Shown piece by piece: positions 1 to 12,650 of a stretch of 64,000 nucleotides of DNA. Source of the stretch: Cryptomeria japonica (taxonomy: Eukaryota; Streptophyta; Pinopsida; Cupressales; Cupressaceae); contig NC_081409.1 of NCBI RefSeq assembly GCF_030272615.1, forward strand, positions 19,468,260 through 19,532,259. The letters run 5' to 3'. The position numbers were made by a program, and so were the translations under genes. Position 1 is the stretch's first letter. The number at the start of each line of letters is the position of its first letter. A model generated the notes under the pieces. It ran no database searches, was not told where the DNA came from, and saw only the letters and a list, made by a program, of their open reading frames with translations.

Positions 1-78
1 TATGGCATATTTTTGTTGTAAAACACTTAGATGTCAAAAATTTTCCTAAGTGTTGCCATCAATGCCAAAGGAGGAGAT
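1..78 (+). other. 3' internal tail of element A' (hairpin and PPT)
   Basis: This non-coding tail closely matches the tail of element A at about 20997-21077, so a sister of A enters from the left edge. It holds an inverted repeat, AACACTTAG at 22-30 and CTAAGTGTT at 46-54. The polypurine tract AAAGGAGGAGA at 67-77 directly abuts the LTR start and would prime plus-strand synthesis. The rest of this copy lies outside the window. Confidence 0.8.
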
Positions 79-1239
79 TGTTGGCATTTTTGATGATGTT
101 GTTGTGATTGTCATTGACAGACACACACTTGCTTTGAGATCACTTTTTGTATGTATGAGTTATGCTCAACCAGTATTTGTTCCAAACCGGTATCATGTAT
201 TATAGTCTTTAGACTATCAGGGTTTTGCAGAAAGTGTTTACTGATCCCAAGTGGTATGAAGATCTCATGCGGAATGAAGGAACTAAAGCACTAGTTATCA
301 TTTTCCCAGTCTTCATTTTTGTCAACCGGTAATCGATTTAATATTTGAACTGGTATTAATCTATGATGAGTTTCCAATCGGTAATCGGTAAAGTATGAAT
401 TGGGAATACTCTGTGATGAGTTACCAACCGATATTTTTGTGATGAGTTACCATCCATGGACACTTTGATGGTGATTCTGTGTCATGTTACCAAATATGCC
501 CAGATGCACTAAACCTAGGAACTTGCAATGTAATCCTATTGGACCGACATGAAATCAGATTCCTTTATAAGGACATCATGTCTAGGGTTTTAGATAGGAG
601 TTAGGGTTTTTGTGTGGTTGATGAATTTTTTGCATGTGCGATCATAGAAGAAGATTAGGTCTGTGTGAAGAAACAAAGTGTGAAGATATTGAAGACTGAA
701 GTAATGCTGAAATGCATTAACAATGAGCTATCAAGGATCTAACCAAGCATACTGTGCTAGTATTTAGATCACTCACTTGTTGATTACTCACATCTTTGAA
801 AAGTCTGTAACCCTTAACCGGGTAGGCCTGGCAAAGCTTTTGTAAATCCTCTAACAAGGTGGTTCACAACTGTGGATCTGAAATCTTCTCACAAGGTAGT
901 CTTTAATCAGACTTATCTCCTAACAGAGATTGAGATTCCTAACAGGATCTGTACTGGTGAAGAATATTGTATGACCTTAACTGGTCTGGTTACTATTCTG
1001 CAAATAGTTACTTGTGAGTTTCATCTCACTGTGTTTTTTCCCATTTGAGTTTCCATATTAAAATCTCGTGTTATGGTGATTGTGCTTCTATGGGTGAATG
1101 CCTTATTTGCTGTTTGGTTTGCATTTGTGTTAACTAGTTTGTTAGTAAAATTGTTATATCGGTTTACAGCTAAACTATTTAAGTATTTAAGTTCAGTATT
1201 TTTTGGTATACTAATTCACCCCCCTCTTAGTATTCATCA
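79..1239 (+). repeat. 3' LTR of element A'
   Basis: The 1161-bp LTR begins TGTTGGCATT and ends TATTCATCA, as in element A, and follows a PPT. It resembles A's LTRs throughout but is clearly diverged, so it is a sister subfamily. A TATA-like TTTATAAGG lies near 567. The block near 810-960 has several short motifs of the CTAACAAGG / CTTAACCGGG type seen in the other Copia-like LTRs here. The TSD partner is outside the window; the next 5 bp are TCTAG. Confidence 0.85.
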
Positions 1240-2255
1240 TCTAGAACCTTTCTCTATCTTGGTGAATCATGCCTTGGAATATCATTATTTGCTGCAATCT
1301 GCATTGGTTCCTCCACTTCATGTCCATTGCATTTGAAAGGTGTAAGATCACACACATTGAAAATGGGTGGCAATCCAAGATCAGGAGGAAGTTGGATTTC
1401 ATAGGCATTCTATCCACATTTCTTTAAAATTTGACATGGTCCAATCTTCCTCTACATGAGCTTGGTGTGCTTACCCTTTGGGAGTCTCTCCTTCTTCAAA
1501 TGTACCTATACCAATTCCCCAACATTAAACTGCACATCCCTCTTTTTCTTGTCAGCATAAGCCTTATACTTCTCTACAGATTGTTGGAGATGAGACTTCA
1601 CTTGGTCATGTACCTCCTTGATGGCTGATGCAAAAGATTCACCATCTACACTAATGGGCTCTTCCTTGGGCAAATACCTCAACTCTAATACACCCCTTGG
1701 GTAGATGCCACACATAATTTGGAAAGGAGACTTCCCAGTCCTTATATTTATGGTGTCATTGTATGAGAACTCTACCTGTGACAATATGTTGTCCCATTTT
1801 TGTCCATGTTGTCTAGTCAAACATCTTAATAGGTTCCCCAAGGACCTATTGACAACTTTAGTTTGTCCATCTGTTTGGGGATAGTAGGCTGATGAGAAAG
1901 CTAGGTTGGTGCCCAACTTCTTCCAAAGGGTCCTCCAAAAGTGTCTTATGAATTTCACATCCCTATCTGAAACTATGTTTAGAGGCAACCCATGTATCCA
2001 GACTATCTCTTTGAAAAACAAGTTTGCAACATATGAGGCATCACAAGAGGTATTACATGGCAAGAATTGAGCCATTTTGATAAATTTGTCCACCACTACA
2101 AAGACACTGTCAAACCCTCTCCTTGTCCTAGGCAGACCCAACACAAAATCCATGCTTATGCTCTCCCATGGTCTAGAAGGAATGGGTAAGGGTTGGTACA
2201 AGACTGCATTGGTGGATTTTCCCTTGGCTTTTTGACAGATTACACATGTCTCCAC
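1240..2255 (-). pseudogene. Gypsy integrase (element G), broken
   Basis: Integrase joins retroelement cDNA to chromosomal DNA. The segment starts with the second half of the zinc-binding domain (CVICQKAKG), followed by a core with the first two catalytic Asp in SMDFVLGLP and VSDRDVKF. The third catalytic residue, normally Glu in QTDGQTE, reads QTDGQTK, a Glu-to-Lys change that should abolish activity. After the stop near 1506 the same frame continues with the C-terminal KxGPCQILKK and FNVCDL motifs, still with stops. A' interrupts the element at 1239. It is in frame with the RNase H piece upstream. Confidence 0.85.
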
Positions 2256-2276
2256 AAACTTCCTTACATTTGCCTG

Positions 2277-3153
2277 CTACTGAAGCCAGTAGTAATGTCT
2301 TTTCACAAGGTCAAGGATCTTGTAAAGACCAAAATGACCTGCCATTGCTCCACAATGCTTCTCCCTAATGATATTCAGTCTCATTGAACACTTAGGAATG
2401 CATAATTGTCCACCCTTGAATAACAATCCCTCTTGGACCAAAAACTCAGAAAATTCAACATGATACCTCTCACCAAAAGACTCACATACCTTGTAGATCT
2501 CTCCAAAATCTTCATCAACATCATACATGTTCTTCAAGGAGTCAATACCAACACTTTCCATATTGATTTGGTTTATGGTTAAGACCCTCCCGCTCAAAGC
2601 ATCCACCACTTTGTTCTTGACCCCCTTCTTGTGCTTGAGGTTGAAGGTGAAGGCTTGTAGAGTCTCTACCCACTTCATGTGCCTATGTTTTAACTTCTCT
2701 TGACTGTTTATGAAACTAAGTGCCTGATTATCAGTGAACATTATAAACTCTTTAGGCAATAAGTAGTGCCTCCACTTCTTCAATGACTGAACCAAAGTAT
2801 ACATCTCCAAATCATAGGATGAGTATCTCCTCTTGGCATCATTTAGTTTTTCACTAAAAAAAGGCAATCGACCTTCCTTCCTGACTGAGTACTACTTATT
2901 TAGCCATGTGGCTTGTATCACATTCTACCTGGAATATCTTGTTGAAGTCTGGTAGGGCAAGGACTAGTTGTTCTGCAACTTTCTTCTTCAAATTTTCAAA
3001 TGAGTCATTTGCCTCCTTGGTCCAACTGAACTTGCACTTTTGTCCTCCCTTTATGGTGTCAAGCATTGGAGCAAAAACATGACTAAATCCCCTTATAAAC
3101 TTCCTATAAAAAGTTTCTAAGCCATGGAAACTCCGGACATCATTGTAGGCCAA
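2277..3153 (-). pseudogene. Gypsy RNase H and integrase zinc-finger N-terminus (element G), broken
   Basis: Two stretches (2896-3153 and 2277-2867) lie in different frames. The first is the RT-RNase H connection, ending near the first RNase H Asp (CDTS). The second has SEKLNDAKRRYSSYDLE and TDNQALSFI, carrying the Glu and Asp of the RNase H site. It ends with HCGAMAGHFG...HYYWLQ, the His half of the HHCC integrase finger whose Cys half follows in the next piece. RNase H degrades the RNA strand during reverse transcription. At least one frameshift and several stops inactivate it. Confidence 0.85.
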
Positions 3154-4014
3154 GATAATATAGCACTTACCTTCTCCTGGTCCATTTTAAACTCACCTTA
3201 TGAGATTACAAAGCCCAAGTAGATGATCTCCTCCTTCATGAACAAACACTTATCCAAATTTATCATTAGCTGCTCTTCATGTAACCTTTTGAGGACCATA
3301 TCTATATGTTTGAGGTGACCTTCCCTTAAGTGGCTAAAGATCAAGATATCATCAAGGTATACTATCACAAACTTACCTATGAACTCCACCAAGATTTCAT
3401 TCACCAACCTCATAAAGGTACTAGGAGCATTGGACAACCCAAATGGCATGACCTTCCACTCATACAACCCCTCATTGGTTTTAAAAGTCGATTTCCATTC
3501 ATCCCCTAGCCTTATTCTAGTCTGATGGTATCCACTCTCTAGATCCATTTTGGTAAAATATTTTCCACTCCCCAAGCAATTAAGTAAATCCTCTATCATA
3601 GGGATTGCAAACCTATACCTTATGGCTATCTTGTTAATGGCCCTTGAGTTTTTGCATAGCCTCCAAGTGCCTTATTTCTTGGGTGGAAGGACAACAGGTA
3701 CTCCACATGGGCTTAGACTTTTTCCAATTAGCCCTGATTCTAGCAACTCCTCAATTTGTCTTGCCATCTCTACATTCTGATCTGGGGTCAAGTTGTATGC
3801 TGCCTTATTTGCTAGGGTAGATCTAAGGATCCAATCTATGCAATGACTTATGTCTCTCACCGGTGGCATGGATCTTGGCATACCATCAAAGATGTTGCCT
3901 TTGTACTTGTCAAGTACCTATCTGACTGTAGGGTCTACGTGCCTTTGTCCTTCTTCTTTCCTCTCTGCAAACTACTCCTTCTTTATCACCTTGGACTTGG
4001 GAATGAGGGCATAG
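3154..4014 (-). pseudogene. Gypsy reverse transcriptase (element G), broken
   Basis: Reading leftward from 4014: the protease-RT linker, the conserved MPPVRDISHCID segment, the RT N-terminus (ARQIEELLESGLI, SPCGVPVVLPPKK), then [21 protein letters not shown] and the catalytic YLDDILIFS box at 3198-3599. A stop follows PPKK near 3672, and others separate the pieces. The family's usual RT domain length is present. B's left TSD (CATAG, 4010-4014) marks where B split the polyprotein between protease and RT; the other half resumes at 12651. Confidence 0.88.
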
Positions 4015-6657
4015 TGATAACCCAATGATGAACAAATAGTACCAAACCAAAACTGAGAGGGGGGGTGAATCAGTACAAACATAAATATAGTCCAAAACTG
4101 GTTTGACAGCAAATACTCCAAAAGATTGGCAAACAGGGATACTGGTTGAAATAGAGTGTAACTGGCAAGACCCAGAACAACTAAAACAATCATAAACCGG
4201 TCACTCACTAAGTTTTCCTCTTAGCTCAATACTATAGTACCATTACACCTTCATGCATGAATAGGTAAACTATCATCAGATCTTCATAGCAGTTACTTCA
4301 ATATGTTTTATAGACAGGCATAAAACACAGAACCATCATATGCTCAACAGGTAATAACAAAGCATCACAAGATAAAAGCATCACACATGACACACATATT
4401 TTTCACGTGGAAACCCAACTAGGAAAAACTACGGTGGGGATGAATACCCACAAGCTACTTTCGAACTCTTTAGAAGTCCACTGTGTTAGGAGCCTTGTCT
4501 GGTTAAAGACATTACAATAGGTTCTGCTAGGAACCGATCCTGTTAGGGATCACCCAGTTAAGGGATGGCTACAATACCCGGTTAAGGGTTAAACCTGGTT
4601 AGGGTTACCTTGTTAGAGGATTTCAAGAACTCAATAGCTAAAGGATCTCCAGAGCTCTATAGCTTCCCAGAACTCATTAACTTCGAGTTACCCTGTTAGG
4701 GGATTTGAATCAATCTGGTTAAAGCTACCTTGTTAGGGGATTTGTATCAAGCCGGTTAAGACTACCCTGTTAAGGGATTTCACAACTGTTGAAGTGGTTA
4801 AAGATCAATAGGAATTACAATGATCTGGTAATAGTACTCAATGCTAATGCAGATCCGTTTTGGATCCTCTTCACCTTCTGCACATTCACTTTGCAGGTAT
4901 CTCTTCTCTCCCTTGGTTTGGCAAGAATCACATATCACTTCCCTTGGATACACACACACAACTTTTTCCAACAACCTTAGAAAGAAACACAACATCGACC
5001 TTATAGGAAATAGACAGGTCGGTAGCAAAAACCTTAAACCCTAAAACCTATTAGGTTAATCGATTCAAGCGGTTCAATCCTAACCGTTGAATCATATTGC
5101 ATTAAATGCAACAATCTTGAATCGATCTCAAGACATTCTCTATCGTCCATTATCCATTGATTTCATGGCGGTTGATAACCCATCACGCATTATCATCGTT
5201 TGACAAAAATTCACACATTCCCGAGGTAGATAGTGTTGGTATTTTGGTATGGTTTTGTCATTGATGTCAACACCTACTGAAAACAAGCACCTTGGAGATC
5301 CAACAACATTCACTAACAAGCAAGTAACTATTGCACAGTTACTGGTATATGGTTCACCGGCAGGATATAATGTTCACCGGTACTTGGAATGATATGGAAG
5401 ACACTTGGTAATGTCGAAGACATTGTGTGAACACTTTGTTTTCAAGAATTGATCATTGGTATATTCATATTTGCATATTTGCTTTTACCGGCAAATAGGT
5501 CCAAGGTTATCTAGGGTTACACCGGTAGGTTTATCTTTTCCAGATCAGCATGTCACACTATGGAGATGATTTATTATTGATGTAAATGCATTAAGCCGAC
5601 ATGTTTAATCGGTTATTGCATGGGATATTATATTGTATGTAAAATGTTTATTGTAATATCTTGTAGAGCCGACCTACTAAAATTGTTCTTAGGTTATGGT
5701 ATAAATGTAAGATCTTATTTGTAAGATCAAGTGTGGAATGCGAAAATGAATTAAGTGAAGGTATATGCGAGATTAAGCAGAGGTATACATGAAGACATCA
5801 TTTGAAGGTGAAGCTAGGCTTTTGTATAAGCATATCAGCATTACACCGATACTGAATCCAGCATATGAAGATGCTATTTTGTGCAGTACATTCTTATTGG
5901 ATTTAACCATCCAACTGTAGTCAGTGTGACTCCCATTTTGTGATTGAGCAGTGAGCTTTAGGTTGTTGGCCTTTCTACATGTGCAGACCCCATTTATGTA
6001 CACTTACTCTCTACAGTAGTATCATTTGATTGTGGGTAAGGTTTCCCACTGTGGTGTTTCCCCTTACAGGGTTTCCACATACAAATATTGGTGTTATGTG
6101 TTGTGGATGACTTTATGTTTATGTTTCATGCATTAATCTTTACCGGTATAGCAATTTACTGTTAACACTGTCTACTGGCATACTTAACTGGTTTATCGGT
6201 ATTAAGCATTAAGTTGGTTAAATAGTTTTTGGTTTGAATTTATTAGACAACTGATTCACCCCCCCCTCTCAATTGTCTCCGTGACCTAACAGATAGGAAT
6301 AGTCTTCTTCATGCAAGATCCTTCACGTGCACAGAGCTTACGTGGCAACATGATCTATTCTCCGTTATACTGCTAACTCATCACACAAAGATCACTGATT
6401 GAGTCACACAGGCTTGAGGTACTCCAACCAGAAATCCTGAAGTGGAAACTACCTACCAACTGGTAGTCATACAGTGCTTCCATGTGCCAGTTCCCATAAC
6501 TGCATGCTAGTTCATCTTGAAAAAATGTACCGCTTCACTTTGGCATATATACTGGTTCACACATATGCCAGTTCTCTCTTCTCACATATCACATATTGAC
6601 ATCAATGACAACATACAATATCATTATGTCCTTATACCGGTTCACATAATGCCAACC
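4015..6657 (-). repeat. 3' LTR of element B, interrupted by solo LTR S
   Basis: On the minus strand this LTR should begin TGTTGGCATT, but its first base is mutated (GGTTGG at 6652-6657); it ends in ATCA at 4015. About 1580 bp remain after removing S and one GATAG copy, matching the 1588-bp 5' LTR. The block around 4500-4790 carries repeated CTTAACCGGG / CCCTGTTAGGGG-type motifs. On the plus strand the inner end reads TGATAACCCAATGATGAAC, versus TGATAACTCAATGATGAAC at 11063. Confidence 0.92.
5234..6291 (+). mobile_element. Solo LTR S inside B's 3' LTR, TSD GATAG
   Basis: A 1058-bp sequence begins TGTTGGTATT and ends GACCTAACA, flanked by GATAG at 5229-5233 and 6292-6296. B's intact 5' LTR has an uninterrupted sequence at the same place (near 12255). 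It has no PBS, PPT or coding, so it is the product of LTR-LTR recombination. A TATA-like TATAAATG is at 5700-5707. The pre-end motif ATTCACCCCCCC shows plus orientation. A diverged fragment of the same LTR family lies at 25741-26450. Confidence 0.93.
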
Positions 6658-6901
6658 ATCTCCCCCTTTGGCATTGATGGCAATATACAAAGATATCTCT
6701 CCACTTCACAGCTTCTCCCCCATTTCTGCAGATATCTTTTCCGCTTCACTCCTTCTCCCCCTTTGACAACAATGCCAAAGTTGAGGCACAAGCATCCCTG
6801 TTCCATTATGCTGCTCCCCCTAAGGAGTAGCATCCTTCAACACATCAATCCTGAAGAAAGATTTGACTATGCAATACATGACTGATGTGGATAATATATC
6901 T
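6658..6901 (-). promoter_or_regulatory. 3' untranslated region and PPTs of element B
   Basis: On the minus strand, downstream of the polyprotein stop, the functional PPT AAAGGGGGAGA (reverse complement at 6659-6669) abuts the 3' LTR. A second near-identical tract is at 6752-6764 and a weaker one near 6712. The same doubled arrangement occurs in A, C and J. Confidence 0.8.
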
Positions 6902-7729
6902 TTAGTTCACCTCTTGAAGGGGCAGTACCCCCAATTCACCTCTTAAATGCACAAATGTAGTCTTTGGGAGAGGCTTGGTGAATATGACTACTAATTGCTC
7001 CTTACTGGAAACATGTTCTAGTGCAATCTCTTTATTCTGAACCTTTTCCCTCAAGAAATGATACTTAAGCTCAAAATGCTTGGTTCTAGAATGTAAAATC
7101 GGATTCTTTGAGATATTGATAGCACTTGTGTTATCACAGAATATACTTAATAGTTTAGATATAGGGATTTTGAAGCCTTCCAGTACATGCTTCATCCAAA
7201 TTGTCTGAGTGCAGTTCATGAAAGCTGCAACATACTCCACTTCCATTGTAGACTGAGAGATACAACTCTACTTTTTACTCATCCATGAGACCAGTCTACC
7301 ACCGAGAAAGAATGCACCACCAGTTGTTCTTTTTCAGTCATCCACATTACCTACCCAATCAGCATCTGTGAACACTTTCAGATTGAAATCATTGTTTTAT
7401 GGGTACCACAATCCATAGTCAACTGTTCCCTTTAGATACCTAAGAATCTGCTTGACTGCAACCAAGTGGGATTCCCTTGGACTTTTCTGGAACCTTGTAG
7501 TAATGCCAACTGCATGTGCAATATCTGGTATGCTATGCACTACATAATGCAACTTACTAATCATTGATCGGTATTCCTTCTCATCAACCAGTGCGAAATC
7601 ATCCTCTTTTGTCAATTTGCAACCGGTCACCATCGATGTACCAACCAATTTTCTATCTTCCATGCCAAAGGTCTTCAACATCTCTTTGACATATTTGGAC
7701 TTAGTGATAAAGATTCCATCTTTCATCTA
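6902..7729 (-). pseudogene. Copia RT C-terminus and RNase H (element B), broken
   Basis: Two open stretches, 7397-7726 and 6902-7246, lie in the polyprotein frame. The first has the end of RT and the [24 protein letters not shown] segment typical of Copia. The second has CDNTSAINISKNPILHSRTKHFELKYHFLR, the RNase H region, and ends at the natural C-terminus (GVLPLQEVN). A TAC-to-TAA stop at 7397 and further stops near 7250-7270 break it. C carries the homologous region at 35470-36314. Confidence 0.88.
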
Positions 7730-9349
7730 CTAGATCTGTAGTCCAATGAAGAACTTAATCTCCCCTATGAGTGACATCTCAAACTCTTTCTTCATCTCAT
7801 CAGTAAACTCATTACTCATCTTGTCATCTCCACCAAAGATAATGTCACCAACAAAAACCTCACAAATTAGGGTCTGATCTCCTTCAGACTTCATGTAGAT
7901 ATTGCTATCTTCACTTGTTCTTTCAAATCCAATCTTCACAAGATGGGAATGTAGGCGCTCATACCATGCCCTAGGTGCTTGCTTTAGACCATATAAGGCT
8001 TTATGTAGCCTACATACCATGTCACTATCTTCAAATAGGGTAAACCCATCTGGTTGCTCAATATACACCTCCTCTTCAAGTATACCATTTAGGAATGCAG
8101 ATTTTACATTCATTTGATATACCTTGAATCCTTTAAAAGCTGCATATGCAAGAAGCATACAAACTCCTTCCAATTTGGCTACAAGAGCAAAGGTTTCTCC
8201 ATAATCTTCTCCTTCTTCTTGAGCATATCCTTTGCACACCAATCTGGCTTTATTCCTAATCACTGTGCCATCCTTATTCAGCTTGTTTCTGAAAACCCAT
8301 TTGGTGCCAATGACATTTTTATGCTCTGGTCTGGGTACCAAGGACCATGTACCATTTTTCTCTATCTGGTCAAGTTCCTCTTCCATTGCCTTGTTCCAGT
8401 CTTCATCTTTATGATCCTCTTTGAATGATTTAGGCTCCAGTTCAAAGATCATAAATGAGTTTTCTTTGATCTTTCTTCTTGTAAGGATTTCTGCATGTTT
8501 ATCTCCTATGATCTGCTTAGGATCATGATTCAGCTTGACATACCGAGGAATGGTCTTGATAGGTTCTTCTTGCTTTTCCTCTTCATCCTCATCTTTATTG
8601 GTATCAGCATTCACCGATTTAGGAACACTGTTACTGGTACATGGTTGACTGACAACCGGTTCCCAGAAGGTTGCAACCGGTTCATTTATAGCTTGCTCAC
8701 TGCTAGTTTCCTCAGTTTTCTCAGAGGATTCATCAACTCTTACATTGACACTTTCCATAATTCTCTGAGTCCTATTGTTGTAACACTTGAGAGCTTTACT
8801 CTTGGTGGAATATCCTAGGAATATTCCCTCATCACATTTAGCTTCAAATTTTCCTTGATGTTCACTCCTCTTGATGTAACATTTGCTGCCAAATACCCTA
8901 AAGTAGCTAACCACGGGTGTCTTACCAGTCCAATACTCATAAGGAGTTTTGTCCTTACCTTTCTTGATGAGTACCCGGTTCATAGTGTAGACTGCAGTGC
9001 TCACCGCTTCTCTCCAAAAGGTGTGAGCTACCTTTCCTTGAATCAACATGGTTCTAGCTACTTCAACCACAGTCCGGTTATTCCTCTCTGCTAGGCCATT
9101 TTGCTGGGGAGTTCGGGGGGCAGATAGTTGCCTCTTGATGCCAAATTCTTCACAATACTTGTTGAATTCACCAGAAGTGAATTCCCCTCCTTGATCACTT
9201 CTAAGACACTTGATCCTTTTACCACTTTCCTTCTCCACTAATGCTCTAAAAGCTTTGAATTTCACAAAAGCTTCAGACTTGTCTTTCAAGAATGTGACCC
9301 ACATCATTCTTGAGTAGTCATCAATGAGAATCATGAAGTACCTATCACC
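7730..9349 (-). pseudogene. Copia integrase and reverse transcriptase (element B), longest open piece
   Basis: 534 codons are open from 9334. The integrase core has [25 protein letters not shown] and a C-terminal Glu in [12 protein letters not shown], so its D,D,E set looks complete. The Copia RT follows ([60 protein letters not shown]). The catalytic box reads [11 protein letters not shown] where C has FVDD, an Asp-to-Gly change at 7847-7849 that should inactivate RT. Two adjacent CAG-to-TAG codons end it at 7730-7735. The in-frame TAG at 9350-9352 just upstream is shared with C. Confidence 0.9.
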
Positions 9350-9352
9350 CTA

Positions 9353-9994
9353 CACACTTCTAGTTTTCATAGGACCACACAAATTAGTATGCACAAGATC
9401 AAGCAAGTTGTCAGTAGTGAAAGTTTTACCATTAAAGGTTCAGGAAGACATTTTCCCCAATTGACACTCTCTGCACAAGGTATTATCTGGTTTGCTTAGC
9501 ACTGGCAACCCTCTAACTGCCTTGATCTTACTAGCCTTCATAATGTTATCAAAGTTTACATGGCAGAGTCTCCTATGCCATATCCAGCTATCATCAAGCT
9601 TAGCCATAAGACATGTACTTATATTTGCATTCAGATGAAATAGGTTACCTTTGGTCTGCATGCCGATGGCCACCAATTCACCATCTTTTCCTTTGATTCT
9701 GCAAACTCCATTCTTGAATTCCAGAGTGAGGCCACTGTCATTTAGTTGGGAAACACTCAGAAGGTTGTGTCTGAGACCATCAACCCAGTACACATTGTCA
9801 GCACTGCTCTTTCCATTCAGAGAGATGGACCCTCTGCCTTTGACCATGCATGGTGCATCATTGCCAAAGTGAACCACACCACCATCATACTCCTCCAAGG
9901 ATAGAAACTTGCTCCGGTCACCTGTCATATGGTGAGAACAGCCACTATCAATGATCCACTCATTGGAATTATCTAACCGGGAGACAAGAGCCTT
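9353..9994 (-). pseudogene. Copia protease and pre-integrase domain (element B), broken
   Basis: The aspartic protease active site, IDSGCSHHMTG, is at about 9925-9960. A GAG-pre-integrase segment follows, with WIWHRRLCHVNFDNI, GLPVLSKPDNTLCRECQLGKMSS and paired Cys/His. A TCA-to-TGA change stops the open stretch at about 9440, and the remaining residues run on in frame to the TAG at 9350. The protease cuts the polyprotein; the pre-integrase segment carries the integrase zinc-binding residues. Confidence 0.87.
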
Positions 9995-10993
9995 CTAGTC
10001 CGACACATCTTCTTTCACAGTGACAAACACAATGTCTTCATTTTCTTCATCCTCTGATTCTTCATCTATGACACCTTCATCAACTGCCACAAAATAGTTT
10101 CTCCGGTTTCCTCCTTTGAATTTCCTGAACCTTTCTGGTTTGTCCTTGTTATCACCATTAGGACAGTTTATAGCAATATGTCCTATCCGGTTACAAGAAA
10201 AACATTTCAAAGGTAGCTTACCTTTGTATTTACCGGTTCCTTTTGGAAACTTCCTGGTAAGGAGAGCTTCAAATGCCATCAAAATTTCCTCATCATTCAT
10301 TTCTCTGCTTTGACTAGGTTCCCCACTAGTGCTAGCCTCTTTTCCTTTTCTAGATGGTATAGCAAAGGCTTTAAATGTTGATTCAGTCTTTTGAACACTG
10401 CCATCAAAACTATTCAGCTAATAGGCTGTCAGCTTGGCTATGATGGAGTCCAAGGACACCTTAGACTTGTCTATTGATCTCAGCTCCTGAATAGAAACAA
10501 CCCTAATTGCATAGACCGGCAATAGGGATCTCAGGACTTTGCTTACCACGGTGGAATCTTCTATTTTCCCACCTACACTCTTTATTTCTCCAACAACTGT
10601 TTTGATCCTTATTCCATACTGTTGAATGGTCTCACCTTCAACCATCCACATGTCTTCTAACTTCCCTCTCAAACATTCTTCCTTAGCCTATTTTACATGT
10701 TCATCACAACCATAGATATTTTCAAGAGCATCCCATACCTCTTTGGGATTTACCTTGTCCTGAACATCAATAAACTCAATGTCAGATAGACTACTAATGA
10801 GGGCTTCCATGACTTGCCCATTTTCTTGTATCTCTCTCTTTTGGTCATCGATGAGAGTACCGGTAGGGAAAACATAGACATTCTCAACATAACTCCAGTG
10901 TTGAGCACCCATGCTTTTGATGAATATCTTCATCCTATCTTTCCATATACCGAAATTTTCCTTGTTAAACTTTGGACCTTCCCTCTTCATCAT
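9995..10993 (-). pseudogene. Copia gag with one zinc knuckle (element B), broken
   Basis: The start is the ATG at 10993 in MMKREGPKFNKENFGIWKDRM, 55 bases downstream of the PBS. A UBN2-type gag domain (SLSDIEFIDVQDKVNPKEVWDALENIYG) is followed by an RNA-binding CCHC knuckle CFSCNRIGHIAINC and an acidic tail. In-frame stops occur at 10688-10690 (CAG to TAG), 10418-10420 (GAG to TAG) and 9995-9997 (AAG to TAG). Gag forms the virus-like particle in the cytoplasm. Confidence 0.9.
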
Positions 10994-11048
10994 TTGACTG
11001 GGATCTTTACCTCAAGTGGTTAAGCTTACAACACAGAGGACTTGGAGT

Positions 11049-11060
11049 GCTCTGATACCA
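11049..11060 (-). promoter_or_regulatory. Primer-binding site of element B (initiator tRNA-Met)
   Basis: GCTCTGATACCA on the plus strand is TGGTATCAGAGC on the coding strand. This is complementary to the 3' end of plant initiator methionine tRNA, the usual Copia primer, and lies 2 bp inside the 5' LTR. Confidence 0.95.
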
Positions 11061-11062
11061 AT

Positions 11063-12650
11063 TGATAACTCAATGATGAACGAATAGTACCAAATCGGTA
11101 CTGAGAGGGGGGAGTGAATCAGTACAAGCACAAATATAGTCCAAAACTAGTTTGACAGGAAATACTCCAAAAAACTGGCAAACAGGGATACTAGTTGAAA
11201 CAGAGTGTTACCGGCAAGAGCCAGAACAACTAAAACAATCATAAACCGGTCACTCACTAAGTTTTCCTCTTAGCTCAATACTATAGTACCATTACACCCT
11301 CATGCATGAATAGGTAAACTATCATCAGATCTTCAAAGCAGTTACTTCAATATATTTTATAGACAAACATAAAACACAGAACCATCATATGCTCAACAGC
11401 TAATAACAAAGCATCACAAGATAAAAGCATCACACATGACACACATATTTTTCACGTGGAAACCCAACTGGGAAAAACCACGGTGGGGATGAATACCCAC
11501 AAGCTGCTTTCGAACTCTTTAGAAGTCTACTCTGTTAGGAGCCTTGTTCGGTTAAAGACATTACAATAGGTTCTGCTAGGAACTGATCCTATTAGGGATC
11601 ACCCGGTTAAGGGATGGCTACAATACCCGGTTAGGGTTACCTTTTTAGAGGATTTCAAGAACTCGATAGCTAAAGGATCTCCAGAGCTCTATAGCTTCCC
11701 AGAACTCATTAACTTCGAGTTACCCTGTTAGGGGATTTGAATCAAGCCGGTTAAAGCTACCCTGTTAGGGGATTTTTATCAAGTCGGTTAAGGCTACCCT
11801 GTTAAGGGATTTCACAATTGTTGAAGTGGTTAAAGATCAACAGGAATTACAATGATTTAGTAACAACACTCAATGCTAATGCAGATCCATTTTGGCTCCT
11901 CTTCACCTTCTTCACATTCACTTTGCAGTTATCTCTTCTCTCCTTTGGTCTTGCAAGAATCATGTATCACTTCCCTTGGATACACACACACAAATTTTGC
12001 CAACAACCTTAGAAAGAAACACAACATCGACCTTATAGGAAACAAATAGGTCGGTAGCAAAAATCCTAAACCCTAAAACCTGTTAGGTTAAGCGATTCAA
12101 GCGGTTCAATCCTAACCGTTGAATCATACTACATTAAATGCAGCAATCTTGAATCGATCTCAAGACATTCTCCATCATCCATTATCCACCGATTTCATGG
12201 TGGCTGATAACCCATCATGTGTTATCACCGTTTGACAAAACTTTGCACATTCCTGAGGTAGATAGGAATAGTCTTCTTCATGCAAGATCCTTCACATGCA
12301 TAGAGCTTACGTGGCAACATGATCTGTTCTCTATTATACTACTAACTCATCACACAAAGATCATCGATTGAGTCACATAGGCTTGAGGTACTCCAACCAG
12401 AAATCCTGAAGTTGAAACTACCTACCAACCGGTAGTCATATAGTGCTTCCATCTGTCGGTTCCCATAACTGCATGCCGGTTCATCTTGAACAAATGTACT
12501 GCTACACTTTTGCATATATACCGGTTCACACATATGCCGGTTCTCTCTTCTCACATATCACATATGCTGGTTCACTTCATATCACATATTGACATCAATG
12601 ACAACATACAATATCATTATGTCCTTATACCGGTTCACATAATGCCAACA
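11063..12650 (-). repeat. 5' LTR of element B
   Basis: A 1588-bp LTR; on the minus strand it starts TGTTGGCATT (12650) and ends ATCA (11063). It is uninterrupted and serves as the reference that reveals solo LTR S in the other copy. It contains many ACCGGT sites and the CCTAACAGG-type motif cluster at about 11530-11820. It is clearly homologous to C's LTRs. Confidence 0.95.

Larger units (their letters stand above)
4015..12650 (-). mobile_element. Ty1/Copia element B, minus strand, TSD CATAG
   Basis: Flanked by CATAG at 4010-4014 and 12651-12655. The 5' LTR is 11063-12650, the PBS 11049-11060, the polyprotein 6902-10993, the PPT 6659-6669 and the 3' LTR 4015-6657 (itself split by solo LTR S). 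All polyprotein pieces share one reading frame, in the Copia order gag, protease, integrase, RT, RNase H. It belongs to the same family as C. Multiple nonsense codons and a mutated RT catalytic residue make it immobile by itself. Confidence 0.95.
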